64,000 nt of DNA, taken from contig CAJNOI010000004.1 of NCBI GenBank assembly GCA_905250115.1, positions 1,385,759 to 1,449,758 on the forward strand. Direction: 5' to 3'. Shown piece after piece: positions 50,401 through 64,000 of this stretch. Made by a program: the position numbers and the translations under genes. Origin of the DNA: Adineta steineri. Taxonomy: Eukaryota > Rotifera > Eurotatoria > Adinetida > Adinetidae. Each line of letters begins with the position of its first letter. Positions within the stretch are counted from its first letter, which is position 1. The notes under the pieces are model-generated. The model ran no database searches. It was not told the DNA's origin and saw only the letters and a program-made list of their open reading frames with translations.

Positions 50401-52292
50401 TGACTGCAAAAGCTGAGCTTATTTCTCGACGTAAAATATTAATCAATAGAAAAAAGTTTATACTAAATTTTAATTTCTTCTGTATAGCTATTAAAAATTC
50501 ATCATCCTCAAAAATTAGTCGTAGTCAACTTTCATTACCTAATACTACTAATAAGATCAATTTTGGTAAAATACGAAAATTTTTAAAAATTATCATAAAT
50601 TTCATTCATAGATCAATTAACAACAAATCCACCACAAGGAGCTAAACGACCAAACAGTAACTATAAAGTTTTAACACATTAGAAAGCACTTCTAAAGATG
50701 ACGATGCGAAAATTAAAATAACTGATGAGAATGATTCTAGTTCTTATTTCATTGTACACAAAGAGAAACTTTCCCTTACATCTTGATAAGTATTGATTTT
50801 AAACGATAAAATTACATAAAAAGAGAAGAAATAATGAGTATTAGTCGGATATTATATTCAGTGGTATTTTAAAAAAAAACTATGATGTTGTTTCTCTTGC
50901 TAGATGACGATTATAAACGTTTGATAAAAACTGATAATTCGAATTTAATAAATACCAATGGTAACATTGAATTACAAATGTATGAAAATAACGATACATT
51001 ACAAAAGATTCATCCTAATAAACGCAATACAAGTTCGAAGAATTTATCAGAAAAAATAAATCAAAATAATTTATCTCTAGATATATCTAATACTGAAAAT
51101 GTATGTAGAAATAAGTCATAATGATAAATATACATTTGTTTCAAGTTTAGTTAAAATCAACAACTTCATTTAATGATGAAAAAATAAAAAATCAAGTAAA
51201 TTAAATCAAAAGAAAATATTTACAAATCTTTTTTCTAATCTTCAGTGGTCAATATCAACAGTTGAAAATGCTAAAGAAGATTCTCAGAACGTTTCTGGAA
51301 TTAGTTTAAATAAAAATGACTATTCGGAGAATTCAGTGAGTATTAAATTTTATTTTTAGCAAATGTAATTTTCTTCATATTAAGAAATCGATATCCGAAT
51401 ATGATAATTCTGAGAAAGATATTTTTAAAATAACAATAAAAACAATTGACAAACAATTCCGAGATAAAAATACTAAACTTCAAATAGAATTAATCGACGA
51501 AAATAAACAATCTGAAATAATGATATTTAATCAAACCAATAATAACATTGAGCTATTACAAAAGGATAAAATTGATACATTTACTATCGATACAACAAAA
51601 GATCTTGGAAAAGTTCGTAATCGAATTTTTGTAAAACATAAAAAACAAAAATAATTTTTAGTTAAAAAACATTAAACTTTCTTTAATTGGATCAAAATTA
51701 CAAAAAGATTTTTATCAACCAGAATTCATTGAAATATTTCATCCAAAAAGCAATAATACCTATCGGTTTGTTGGATCAACATATAATTAATTCTTTTTCA
51801 TTTATTTATTTTGTATCTAGCATTAAATATACCAAAGATGATTTTCTTAATTCCGATAAAAATCGATTAGAACTACTGAAATCAATCAAACTTCTCTCAA
51901 ACACAAATATCCGTGAAACCACTTTAATACCAAACAAGAAATTAATAGATGCAGTCTATTCTAAACATGATGATGAAGATTTATCTTTATTAAACAATAT
52001 AACAACTTCATCTCATTCGAAAGAAAATAATTCTCTATCGGAAAGATTAACAAATAGTTCAAGTAGACAAATTCGTCCCGGTGATCGAGTTAAAAATAAT
52101 AGTAAACGACAATTAATTGATCCTCGTTCAAAATCATCGTTATATGAAGCAAATTGGTATCGTCGATCAATTGAAACAAATAAAGATCATCGAAATGATG
52201 TTAAACAAATGCAATTAACTAAGGATAAACGAATTTCACAAACAAAATTCGATCAACGACAAGCACATATAATAAAAAATAGATCTCGATAA
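47418..52292 (+). CDS. Multi-PLAT/LH2-domain protein (LOXHD1-like)
   Basis: Seventeen exons join in phase to about 1285 residues: 47418-47927, 47990-48914, 48969-49164, 49218-49303, 49356-49376, 49424-49725, 49780-49855, 49905-50202, 50360-50565, 50612-50656, 50683-50739, 50904-51100, 51151-51195, 51246-51335, 51385-51612, 51662-51765 and 51821-52292. A charged coiled-coil N-terminus (SRRERDRLRQQDKLREQYQF) leads into about five PLAT beta-sandwich domains, at about 305-405, 449-575, 583-690, 705-805 and 1024-1130. Hallmarks are YKVQVKTG, VTIRLYGTY, VEIWHNSDYSSWKVDWIEI and LGLDYIEIKD. PLAT domains mediate membrane and protein contacts; LOXHD1-type proteins sit along cilia-derived structures. 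The 21-nt exon 5 and the 45-nt exon 10 are tiny. Exon 10 is optional: joining exon 9 to exon 11 directly also keeps phase. The Lys/Asn-rich C-terminus is disordered. Confidence 0.78.
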
Positions 52293-52724
52293 TTGAATAA
52301 TTCTCTATTTATATACAGTTTATAATTAAGAAAGGTCAGAGATAAGTTTAATTCGTTCTTTTATTCAAAAAAAATGTTTCTATTAATTATAAAATAAACA
52401 ATTTTTTTCGAATTTATATTCACCAATAAATAATTCCAAATCATTTCAATAAAGGATAATTTGATGTATTTCATCGTATTATAAATAAAAACTTAAACTC
52501 ATCAATTAATTAATTTGATTTTTATTATTTTTGATACAAAAAAATTCATTTTTCGATTGAAAAATAATGGATTAATTATTGGTTAATTTTGTCATTTTCA
52601 AAATTAATTTTGTTTATTTTATGTCATCAGATTGGTTGAGATATCAACAAATTTCTTTTCTTATTCAAATTCTATACATTGCCGTTTCGTTGAATCTAAA
52701 ATAAGAATTTAAAAAAAAAATTAT
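52293..52724. other. Intergenic, convergent 3' flanks
   Basis: A short AT-rich spacer between the 3' ends of the PLAT gene and ZFR, with AATAAA-like words. No gene. Confidence 0.6.
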
Positions 52725-55700
52725 TCATAAGAGTTTTATGTTACTGTTATCATCAGAATCAGAATAAGGACGTTTTGACAATGAAAACATTAATTGAGGG
52801 TTAGTTGATTGTTCAAACCATTTAGTTAGTTGTCCAAATGACATTAAACGTAAACCAGTCTAAATACAGAAATTTCAAATGAGTAAGATCGGCATGTTTT
52901 TTATACACATAAGCATTACAAAGGCTCATATAGTGAGAAAAATTTGAGAAGTTATTTTGAAGAAAATGAAAGCTTTTATTCTTGTCAATACATATATCAA
53001 CTAGATTATAAAATTTTGTCTTTTACTATTAAAATTTATTCTCAAATTGATACCTATAAGAAAAAATAATTCTCCTCAATTGAATTTGTAATATATTTGA
53101 TAGTATACTTTCGTATATAAATTGATTTTCTCTATATTTTTAAATTCGAAAATGTATTTATAAGTTTTCTATTATTTATTTACTTGAGCTTCCTGAGTTA
53201 CATCATTTCGTTGTTGATTTGTTAGTTCTTCAAAAATATCTTTTGTTGAATCTTTTTGCCAAGGTATACATAAACTGGGGCTATCTAAATACACATATAT
53301 ATTAATGTAAGTTATTACTAATCATATGTAATTGAAACTAACTTAATAAACTTAAACCACTGGAGAGATATTCCAAAACTCGACGGAATGCATTACTAGC
53401 AGATACATTTTGTGATAAAGCATATTCAATAAGAATTTCAATAATCTATTATATGAAAATGTTATTTAAAAGTAAAAATGAATATAAATATAGATACTTC
53501 AGAAGATAATGAATGCCAATTCATTGAAATACTTGTTTTATATCGTAAACAACGGATTAATGCTGATGAATGTTGACGAATACTGACTTGATTCTAAGAA
53601 ATCAAAAAGAAAATGATTGATCCATATGAAAAAAATAAAGTTTTTACTTGAAACCATCGTGCTGAATGAATTGAATATAAAGCATTTAAACAATTTAGTT
53701 TTGATAAAAATTCTTCAGATTTATCTAGAACAAAAATCATCAAATTTTCTAAATAAATATTCATAGAACATTTTTACCTTCCGATTTTTCTTGTTGAATA
53801 GATGGTGAAGTGAATAAAATTGAAATATACATAATTCCTTCTTCTGTATTTGCTTGTAATTCTATAGTTTCTTTATCAGCTTGATAATCAATTTGAATTT
53901 GATTTTTCCAATTACTCTATTTTATTCAAAAGAAAATAAAATTCTAATTAAATAAAGCAATACAAAAATTATTATTTTACATCGAAATTGTCAGATAATA
54001 TATTTGCAATAGTTTGTAATAAATTTTTTGTCGGCCATTCTGCACAAATAACAACAATATGAAATAAACGATCTGTTTTTATCATTAAACTTTTTCCAAG
54101 TAAACCAATTCGTGATACACCCATTAAAGATGATTGATTTCTAAAAGAAAAACAAAGAACAAGTAAAATTTAATCTTATGAAAATATTCGGACAGCCCGA
54201 ATTGTACAGTACCAACTTTCACAAGTGGTTTTTGACAATTTTATTAATCAGCAAAGTTCAGATGATGAATGATCAATCATTTATTATTGTAACATAGTAG
54301 TTAACAGTGGAGTGAATATGAGTGTGAACTTTTATGATTTTAAGATATCTTAAGATCACAAAAGTTCACACTCACATTCATTAGACTGTTGGCTACTATG
54401 TTATAATAATAAATGATTGATCATTCAACATCTGAATTTTACTGATTAATAAAATTGTCAAAAGTCACTTGTGAAAATTGGTACTGCAAAATTCGCATTT
54501 CCAAAATATTCAAACTAACGTTGATGTTTCGGATGTAGAAGGATTTTCATCGATTGATGATTTTGTGAATGCTTGTAGTTGTTCAGAACAAGATTTTAAA
54601 GCTGATTCAACAGCACTAACAAATTGTTCGACAATATTAAGCTAAAATATATTAAAACTTTTAAAATACTGTAAAATTAATTGATTTATAAATAATATAT
54701 CGGTCAAATTTATATGACACTTTCAATATTATTATAAAATCGCTTACAAAATTAGGTGATGGTACAATTTGTTTATGTAACATCATTAAAAATTTTGTAT
54801 CATCATCATTTTCTTCTTGATAATTATTGTCCATGTTTGTATATTCAATATTATTGATAGTTTCATTTGATGAAATATTATTCATTTGTTTTGGTTTAGA
54901 ATTTGATAATTTAGTATTTGAGCTATTATTATCAACTACAAAATTTGGATTGACTTTTTTCTATAGAAAAATTTATAAAGATAATGAAAAATAAAAATTA
55001 ATTTATTTGATTTACTTTATATGAGAGTCGATGTCGTTTTCCTTTTAAATGCATATCTTTTCCTTTCGTATCATTAAATGTACATTCACATAATTTACAA
55101 TGATAAAGTACTGGTTTATTTGAAGCATCATATGTTGTTTCAATATATTCTTCACCTATTGGTTTATTACTATTTTCAAGTAAACGAGATAAAGTTATTT
55201 GTTGATCATCATTTATTAATGTTTGAGATCCATTTATTGATGATTGTGAAATAGTAGTTGATTGAGATGTAGGATTTAAGATTTTTGGTTCTATTGATGG
55301 TATTGTTTTGCCTAGTTTACGATGTAATCTCATTGCCTTTAAAATAATAATATAAAGCTAATAGAATTAATTTATAAATCTTACTTTTTCATGTTTACTT
55401 CCATCTAAATGAGCTTTATAAGCATCTGAACTTGTACATGTTATATCACATAATTCACATCGAAGTATATTAACACCTGTTTTCGAACTTAGATTAACAG
55501 ATGTTTGTTGATTTTGTGCAACAAGTTCTTTTCTTTTATGTTTAGATCCATTTAAATGTGCTTGATATGTTGCATGACCACCACATGCTATACGGCATGT
55601 TTCACAATAGTACATACGTGTCGGATTAGTAGCACCGGAAAAATTCTTAACTGAACGACGAGTTGACGATGAATGAGATTTAGATGCAGGCATGTGTACT

Positions 55701-56436
55701 TGAGAAGTATTTATAACAGATGATTCATTTGGATTAGTAAAAGCAGCAAGAGTCTCAGCAGCTGATCGAATAATATGATCGTAACCTAAAATGATATGTC
55801 ATTAAAAGAATTATGAAAATTTTGATATTTTTTTCATATTACTATTATATTGTGATGGATTCGCTATAGAAGATGGAGCATACATTTGATAAGGATTATA
55901 TGGAGGTATTGGTTGCTAAATAGAAATTCTTTTCAATATTCAAATATGTTTTATCATCTCTGGGATAGTTGCCAATTAGAATATAACAACTTTGTCTGAA
56001 ATTAGTCAAAATAATTCTTTATAGGAGTAAACTGTCAAGAGACAAGTAATATTTTTGGTAAACTATATTATCTCATTTATTCGTATGAATGATATGATTA
56101 TTTGTAAAATGCTCTTCGTAATCTTATCAGTAGTTATTATAACATATTCAAAGTGAATAATTTACATGACAAACTATAATGATTTATTGTTCTTTTCATT
56201 GACTATTCACTTGATTATTGATATACTACTTTTTTTTAGTGAATAGATAGATTGATATAACCTTACCTGTGAAAAAGAGCTCGGATAACCTTGTCCATAG
56301 AAAGACTGTTGTTGCTGTTGTGCCATCTGAGGATAAGTAATACCACTAAAATAGAAAAATGCAATAGAATATCAATTGACAAAACTTATTATTTATCATA
56401 CTTATACATTGAGTAATTCATTCCATTTGTTGCCAT
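52725..56436 (-). CDS. ZFR: Zinc finger RNA-binding protein (ZFR), frameshifted in this assembly
   Basis: Exons on minus: 56436-56402, 56345-56267, 55915-55843, 55786-55385, 55336-55016, 54960-54748, 54641-54520, 54140-53981, 53916-53778, 53724-53648, 53593-53498, 53445-53343, 53284-53184 and 52859-52725. Three U1-type C2H2 fingers are visible: YYCETCRIACGGHATYQAHL, LRCELCDITCTSSDAYKAHL and YHCKLCECTFNDTKGKDMHL. The C-terminal DZF domain is recognisable from MGVSRIGLLGKSL, IVVICAEWPTKNLLQTIANI, NAFRRVLEYLSSG and VTQEAQTGLRLMSFGQL. The family binds double-stranded and structured RNA in the nucleus and heterodimerises through DZF. Exon 4 enters in the frame YDHIIRSAAETLAAF but must shift by one base at an A5 run (55739-55743) to reach the zinc fingers. 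This is either a homopolymer error or a real lesion. Exon 4 is otherwise intact. Confidence 0.87.
54207..54486. mobile_element. Palindromic foldback MITE, Tc1/mariner-like, in a ZFR intron
   Basis: A 280-bp near-perfect inverted repeat has its centre at the TAAGATATCTTA palindrome (54341-54352). The ends are CAGTACCAA and TTGGTACTG. TA precedes the left end (54205-54206) and CA follows the right end, fitting a mutated TA target duplication. The arms match over nearly their full length. There is no coding capacity. It accounts for this intron being about 380 nt rather than 50-70. Confidence 0.85.
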
Positions 56437-56792
56437 ATTGAAAAATATATTTTATTTTCTTAAAATAAAAAAAAAGAACTAGCTCTCTGTCTCTCTAGGT
56501 ACTGATGTATATCATCCAATCATTTATATTTTGACATCGAGCACCATCTTTAGTTTGATCTATTTCATAATAGAATAGCAAAAAAAAATATTTTGACGAT
56601 TGAGTTTTTCTTTATCATATGTCTCACAATATGACTAAGTTGGAAAGAATGAAATTTCGTTTATTATCGTAGTTACAAACATATTTTATTTTTCTTATAT
56701 ATTTTTAGAACTTAAAATAATTTTATATTCTAGCAGCTTATGTTGCTAATGAAGAAATAAGAATAATTTTATATTAAAATCTTTCTTAATCT
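56437..56792. promoter_or_regulatory. Divergent spacer between ZFR and ClpX
   Basis: A 356-bp AT-rich interval separates two start codons facing away from each other, so promoters for both genes must lie here or overlap. No individual element is recognisable. Confidence 0.45.
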
Positions 56793-59702
<2,910 letters not shown>

Positions 59703-60018
59703 TAGAAAAAGACAAAAACAAGCAATTTTTAACAAATGATTACATTGGTTTTTAAAATCCGTTTTTTAATTTCTTTCAATTTTAGTTCTCCTTTCCTATT
59801 TATTTTTCTCTGTTATTGTAAACGAAGTCAGTACGTGTTGTTTCAAATCAATTCGTGATTTTGCCATTGTTTGTGTACAGCAAGAGAGAGGGTGAGAGAA
59901 AAAAAAACTTAATATATATTATTTGTAAATAAACGTAGTTAAGCAATAAGATTTTATTTAAATTAAAATAATAATAATAATAATAAACAATAAAAGAATC
60001 TAAAAAAAATTTTTATGT
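59703..60018. other. Intergenic, convergent 3' flanks
   Basis: A 316-bp AT-rich spacer with a short (AAT)n run near 59970. No gene. Confidence 0.6.
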
Positions 60019-61492
60019 TTATATGGCAGGGCAAGCCACATTAGTGGCATAATCACAACGACCAAGGAAAAAATTGAAACGGAGACCTCGTGGACATGAG
60101 CGAGATATAATAATAGCTAAAAGAAAATAATTGTTAAGTAAATAGTTTTAATAAGAAAATCGATCACATACTGTTTTCGACACATTCAAAATATTTTCCT
60201 TGAGCACAACCATAGGCATCAGCATAAAAACCATTTGTTGGACATCGAAAATATTCTATTGAGAATTTTACAAAATAAAATATTAGATATTTTGCAAAGA
60301 AATCTTTTCTTACCTAATTCACATCGAGATCCTGTGAAACCAGGTCTAAATCAATCATCATTATAGATATATAAGAATTAGAAAAAAACAGAAATTTAAA
60401 CTTACTTGCATAAACAATAAGCAAATATTGTTGATGCTGGTGAATGTTCATAGCATGTACCACCATTATAGCATCTAGCTGATACACATCTCGGAGCAAC
60501 TTTAATTATTAAATGAATTATTTCTTTATCTTAAGAGATTTTCTACAACATACCTGTTTGTCGTTCGCAATAATCACCATGAAAACCCAATAAACTAAAT
60601 GAATGAAAAAAAAACTATTGAAATATTTCATAACTAATTACATACCACCAACAAGTTGCATAAGTTGGAGTTAGAATGTTACAACTAGACATAATAAAAA
60701 TTAATAAACGAGGAAAACAGATAAAGCTAAGATTCGAACTTACACTCCACCATTACGACATGAAATATCTCGACAAAGATCAGTACCTAGATTTAATCAA
60801 ATTTTTTATCATATTACGTTTTGAAAATGTGTCATACTTCGTGCTATTTCACAACGTCCACCTGTATAACCACTTGGACATGTACATACACCCAAAATAG
60901 GATTACATACACCCTCATTTAAACATCCAAGAGTACAATAAGTAACTGACAAAAAACAAATGAAAGTTTTTCTCAAATTTTTTATATATTTTTTACTTAC
61001 TAAGACCTGTGTTTATATCTGAATAACATCGATCTGCGATTCCACCATCTGAACAAATGCATCCAAACGTCGAATCAATTATAATGCAAACACCACCATC
61101 ACCACAAAATGAATGTTCGCAAACAGCAAGTAAACGACGAGCTTTAAACAAATCATATTAATTGAATATTATTTCAAATAAGATTACAAACCATGAATAT
61201 TAATCGATGTAATTTCAGTTTCATTATCATTTTTCTCTTCTATTTCAATACATGATGAATTTGTATATGTTCCATCCGGACAAGCACAAATTTCAGGCAT
61301 ATCTTTTATTTTTGTTTCCAGACATCGACCACCATCATTGCCACAATCCAACGAACATTCTGAATATAATATGAACTTACTGTTTTTTCTTATTTTTCCT
61401 TCAATCTATTACTTACCTCCTTGAACATATGAAACAATTATTAATATAATAAATATGAACATGAATTTATAGTTGAATAATTTTGATGACAT
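60019..61492 (-). CDS. Secreted EGF-repeat protein with C-terminal chitin-binding domain
   Basis: Eleven exons join in phase to 307 residues: 61492-61417, 61359-61192, 61141-61001, 60945-60838, 60786-60744, 60684-60646, 60594-60554, 60499-60406, 60345-60314, 60255-60172 and 60116-60019. The N-terminus MSSKLFNYKFMFIFIILIIV is a signal peptide ending near VQG. Several Cys-rich EGF-type modules follow, for example CTLGCLNEGVCNPILGVCTC ending in SGYTGGRCE, and CYNGGTCYEHSPAS ending in PGFTGSRCE. The last about 60 residues are a CBM14/peritrophin-A domain with six Cys, including YFRCPTNGFYADAYGC and SCPRGLRFNFFLGRC. It is probably extracellular and matrix- or cuticle-associated, binding chitin. 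A broken copy lies directly upstream. Confidence 0.85.
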
Positions 61493-61860
61493 TTTTTTTG
61501 TTATTAGGTTTATTTTCAAAACTGCAATGTCTGATAATTTTTACCTTGTGAATTTAACTGAGAAAAATGCCGTGTTTTTTATTATTGTACTCCGCCTACA
61601 TATATATGATATGATTATTCAAGGCTAAGTAAATTTCTTTTCAATAACATCAGAGGATATAAGATGAACAAATATATTCTTTCTCTTTTAGCTTCAACAT
61701 AACAACACACAAATATCACCTTCAACAACGATTTGAAATTTCAGACTATCAAGGACAATAAAAATATTCTTTCAATGATGATGATGTTGATGACGACATT
61801 TTAATCCTGTTTATATCATTTCTCCTTCTATGTCTTTATTTTTATTGATTTTATTTATTA
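61493..61860. other. Intergenic between EGF/CBM14 gene and its pseudogene copy
   Basis: AT-rich spacer. It holds the promoter side of the intact gene. No coding sequence. Confidence 0.5.
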
Positions 61861-62761
61861 AGACATGTAACAGAATTGGCATGATCATAAGACATTTTAT
61901 TAAAATTAAATCGAAGTCCTCTTGGACATTTACCGAACATAAGTCGATCTATAATCAAAGTAAAATTTAGAAATATTTTCTTTTATACTTGAATAATCAC
62001 AAAGACAAATAAGAACCTTGAGCACATTTATATTGATCAGCAAATGTACTTGCTTGTGAACAGCGAAAATATTCTAAAATAAATATATCCATATATTTCA
62101 TGTCTAATAATCTATTTCACAGAATCTACCAATGAATCCTAGTGGACAAAAACACTTGTTCCTGGTGAATGCTCATAGCATGTTGCACCATTTCAATATT
62201 GAATTTGTGTACAACGTGAAGCAGCTAGAAATAAAGAAATTTGCAATGTATTGAAATTATTCTTTTATTAAACCTTGTCATCGTTCACAATATTAACTGT
62301 GAGAAAATATTTCTATTAGATAATTTTAATATCAGTTTTCTTACCTAATAAACACTAGCAAGTTGAAATAGTCGTTGGCGAAATTATATTACATACTCCT
62401 GAATCTTTACAAACAATATTATTACATAAAATACTTGCTAAAAGTATGGAGAAAAAAATGAATAATAATCTTTTAATCTTACATTCCAGTTGTCCACACT
62501 GTCGACCAATAAAACCTGTTGGACAAATACATGAGCCTGTATATGAATCACAAATACCTCGGTTGTAATATGCACATACTTTTGTAGATAGATATGGATC
62601 TACTGTTATTAACTTCTTTTGAATTAAATAAAATTATTTTAATTAATGATCTATGTTTTTACCTTGTGTGAAGATAAAAATATTTAATAAATTGAAAATA
62701 ATAAATAATGCTTTTCTTGAAATATCGTAAATAATCAAACAGCGATAAAGCAGAACATGTT
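61861..62761 (-). pseudogene. Disabled tandem copy of the EGF/CBM14 gene
   Basis: Blocks appear in the same order as in the neighbouring gene. There is a hydrophobic leader (RKALFIIFNLLNIFIF), then an EGF module (VCAYYNRGICDSYTGSCIC), then LCNNIVCKDSGVCNI, YCER, CYEHSPGTS, EYFRCSQASTFADQYKCAQG and CPRGLRFNFNKMSYDHANSV. Lesions: TGA replaces an EGF Cys codon (62193-62195), TAG replaces the Trp of TCWC (62354-62356), TAA and TGA flank YCER (62292-62294 and 62278-62280), a frameshift follows EHSPGTS, and a chitin-domain Cys is lost (GRC to KMS). The two N-terminal EGF exons are missing. Splice positions still mirror the intact copy, so it arose by DNA duplication rather than retroposition. Confidence 0.85.
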
Positions 62762-63681
62762 TTTAAAACAAAATTGATTAGAAAATGTATTCGCTTTCTT
62801 TTTTCATGAATATATTTATAGTTGTTATTTTTTTTAGTCGTTATGAAGGATTGGTGGTTTTTAGATCAAATTTCTCTCGGACTGAAAAACACGAAAATAT
62901 GTTTTTTGTCAATATTATTTTATTTAGAATTAACGTATTTGATAGCATTTACAAGATATATTATTGTAAAATCTTTGTATTATTGTATTTAAAAATATTT
63001 TATGATATTTCTTTTGAAGATAATAATTTGGAATTCAAATATATAAAAATATTGATAACATATTGTTTATTTATCTTTGTAATTAATTTCTTTTATAATT
63101 TTGGATTTAAATTTAACTAATTCTTGTAAAAATTTGATTAACAATGGAAATTAAAAAAAATACAGTATAAAAATTATATGTAGAAGCACTTAAAATCATT
63201 TAAATCGACTTCATTCTCGAAAATAATCATGACGTCAGGTCACCTCGAATTCGATAGCTAAGAAGTTCGTTTTAATCGAATAATAGAAATCGAAGTATAT
63301 ATCGTCATATTTTCTTTTCTTCTTTGTTAGGTCTGCTATGTAATCAGTAAACAAGCTAATGTTATTTCTTTTCTTATCATCGAGGGATTATTTGATTCTC
63401 TCGATTTTTTAAAATACACATATATCTACATATATCATCATGTTCGATTGTAACGAAGAAAGACATTCGAGGCCAATTTTTATTGATTTCAAAGAAATCT
63501 AAAGAGAGAGAGAGAGAGTAAGTGATATCATCACTCCCCGATCAAGTCTAGAAAAGCCCTGTTGCTGTCGTTGTTCAACTACATTTTGAATACGAACGCG
63601 GTCAGTATTAGACGCAAACGCGCGTGTTAGATTGAAATAAGAAAATAAGAGAAGAGGGACGATTTGTTTATCGTCATTTTT
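62762..63681. other. Intergenic, divergent promoter region
   Basis: AT-rich, with a GA repeat near 63503-63518. The long plus-strand frame 62785-63120 is Phe/Ile/Tyr-rich, typical of chance frames in AT-rich DNA. It contains the upstream region of the gene at the window edge. Confidence 0.5.
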
Positions 63682-64000
63682 ATGCGTATTGTCGATATCG
63701 AACTTCCATTAAACCCCAAGATGAAACAGGTATAGTTAAATTTAGTTATTAATTATATTCAAAACTTATTATTATATTTATTTTATAGGGTCATTTGAAA
63801 CTGTTATTGTGTCTTCTACTGGCAGCTAGTGCCACTGGACAATGGAACACCGGTAAAACTTTATTATATTCTATATTAATAAGATTAAATTAATCTACTG
63901 TTTATTAATATTTTTCAGCTGGACAACAAGGTGGTCCACAACCATTAGGTTTGGGACAATCAAGTATGAGTGCCTGGGGTGGTTTTTCAGGCATGGGAGC
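63682..64000 (+). CDS. Secreted Gly/Gln-rich protein, 5' part only
   Basis: Three exons are visible (63682-63729, 63789-63852, 63919 to the window edge) and in phase. Two in-frame starts exist, at 63682 and 63721. The second gives a clean signal peptide, MKQGHLKLLLCLLLAASATG, and is my preferred start. After cleavage the sequence is rich in Gly, Gln, Ser and Trp (AGQQGGPQPLGLGQSSMSAW). The rest lies outside the window, so the family cannot be judged; a structural or mucus/cuticle protein is only a guess. Confidence 0.6.

Noticed and set aside
62785-63120. 111-codon plus-strand frame
   Set aside because: Phe/Ile/Tyr-dominated, no signal or domain pattern, lies in AT-rich spacer.

Overview
The window is AT-rich nuclear DNA from a small animal, most likely a rotifer and probably a bdelloid. 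The evidence is the metazoan gene set (CRTC, Pygopus, TIPIN, secernin, ZFR, mitochondrial ClpX, GPCRs), the very short GT-AG introns (mostly 40-70 nt), acceptor-like tracts directly before start codons (compatible with spliced-leader trans-splicing, known in rotifers), and an intronless ADP-ribosyltransferase/TPR protein of a type I associate with bdelloids. The species assignment is inference. Gene models were built by hand by joining open frames at GT/AG sites and checking that phases agree. Nothing was aligned or searched.

Left part (1-24 kb). A long Ser/Asn-rich protein of unknown function is on the minus strand (1225-6794), followed by about 5.5 kb with no gene I can support. TIPIN (replication-fork protection) is on plus and converges on CRTC (CREB coactivator) on minus. 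Then come a single-pass membrane protein and a Pygopus-like PHD protein in tandem on plus, an unrecognised 419-residue helical protein on minus, and a 511-residue flavin disulfide-reductase-like protein that seems to have lost its catalytic residues. Between 22.9 and 24.2 kb are AT-rich repeats and a hammerhead-ribozyme-like motif of the type carried by Penelope-like retroelements.

Middle part (24-47 kb). An intronless ART-TPR gene with a TATA box holds an assembly gap inside its TPR array and a 30-bp in-frame tandem repeat at its 3' end. Secernin and a single-exon GPCR follow. A gene-poor stretch of about 10 kb then contains a hAT-like non-autonomous transposon (35853-36415), a decayed secreted-protein gene (37146-38574) and a possible 84-residue membrane protein. 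A second, 661-residue GPCR lies at 42310-44403.

Right part (47-64 kb). This part is dense: a 1285-residue protein with about five PLAT/LH2 domains (LOXHD1-like), ZFR on minus carrying a one-base frameshift and a perfectly centred palindromic transposon in an intron, and mitochondrial ClpX diverging from ZFR across 356 bp. A secreted EGF/chitin-binding-domain protein on minus lies beside a disabled tandem copy of itself. The 5' end of a secreted Gly-rich protein reaches the window edge. The neighbours do not form a pathway. The interest lies in the decaying paralogs, the pseudoenzyme and the small transposons.
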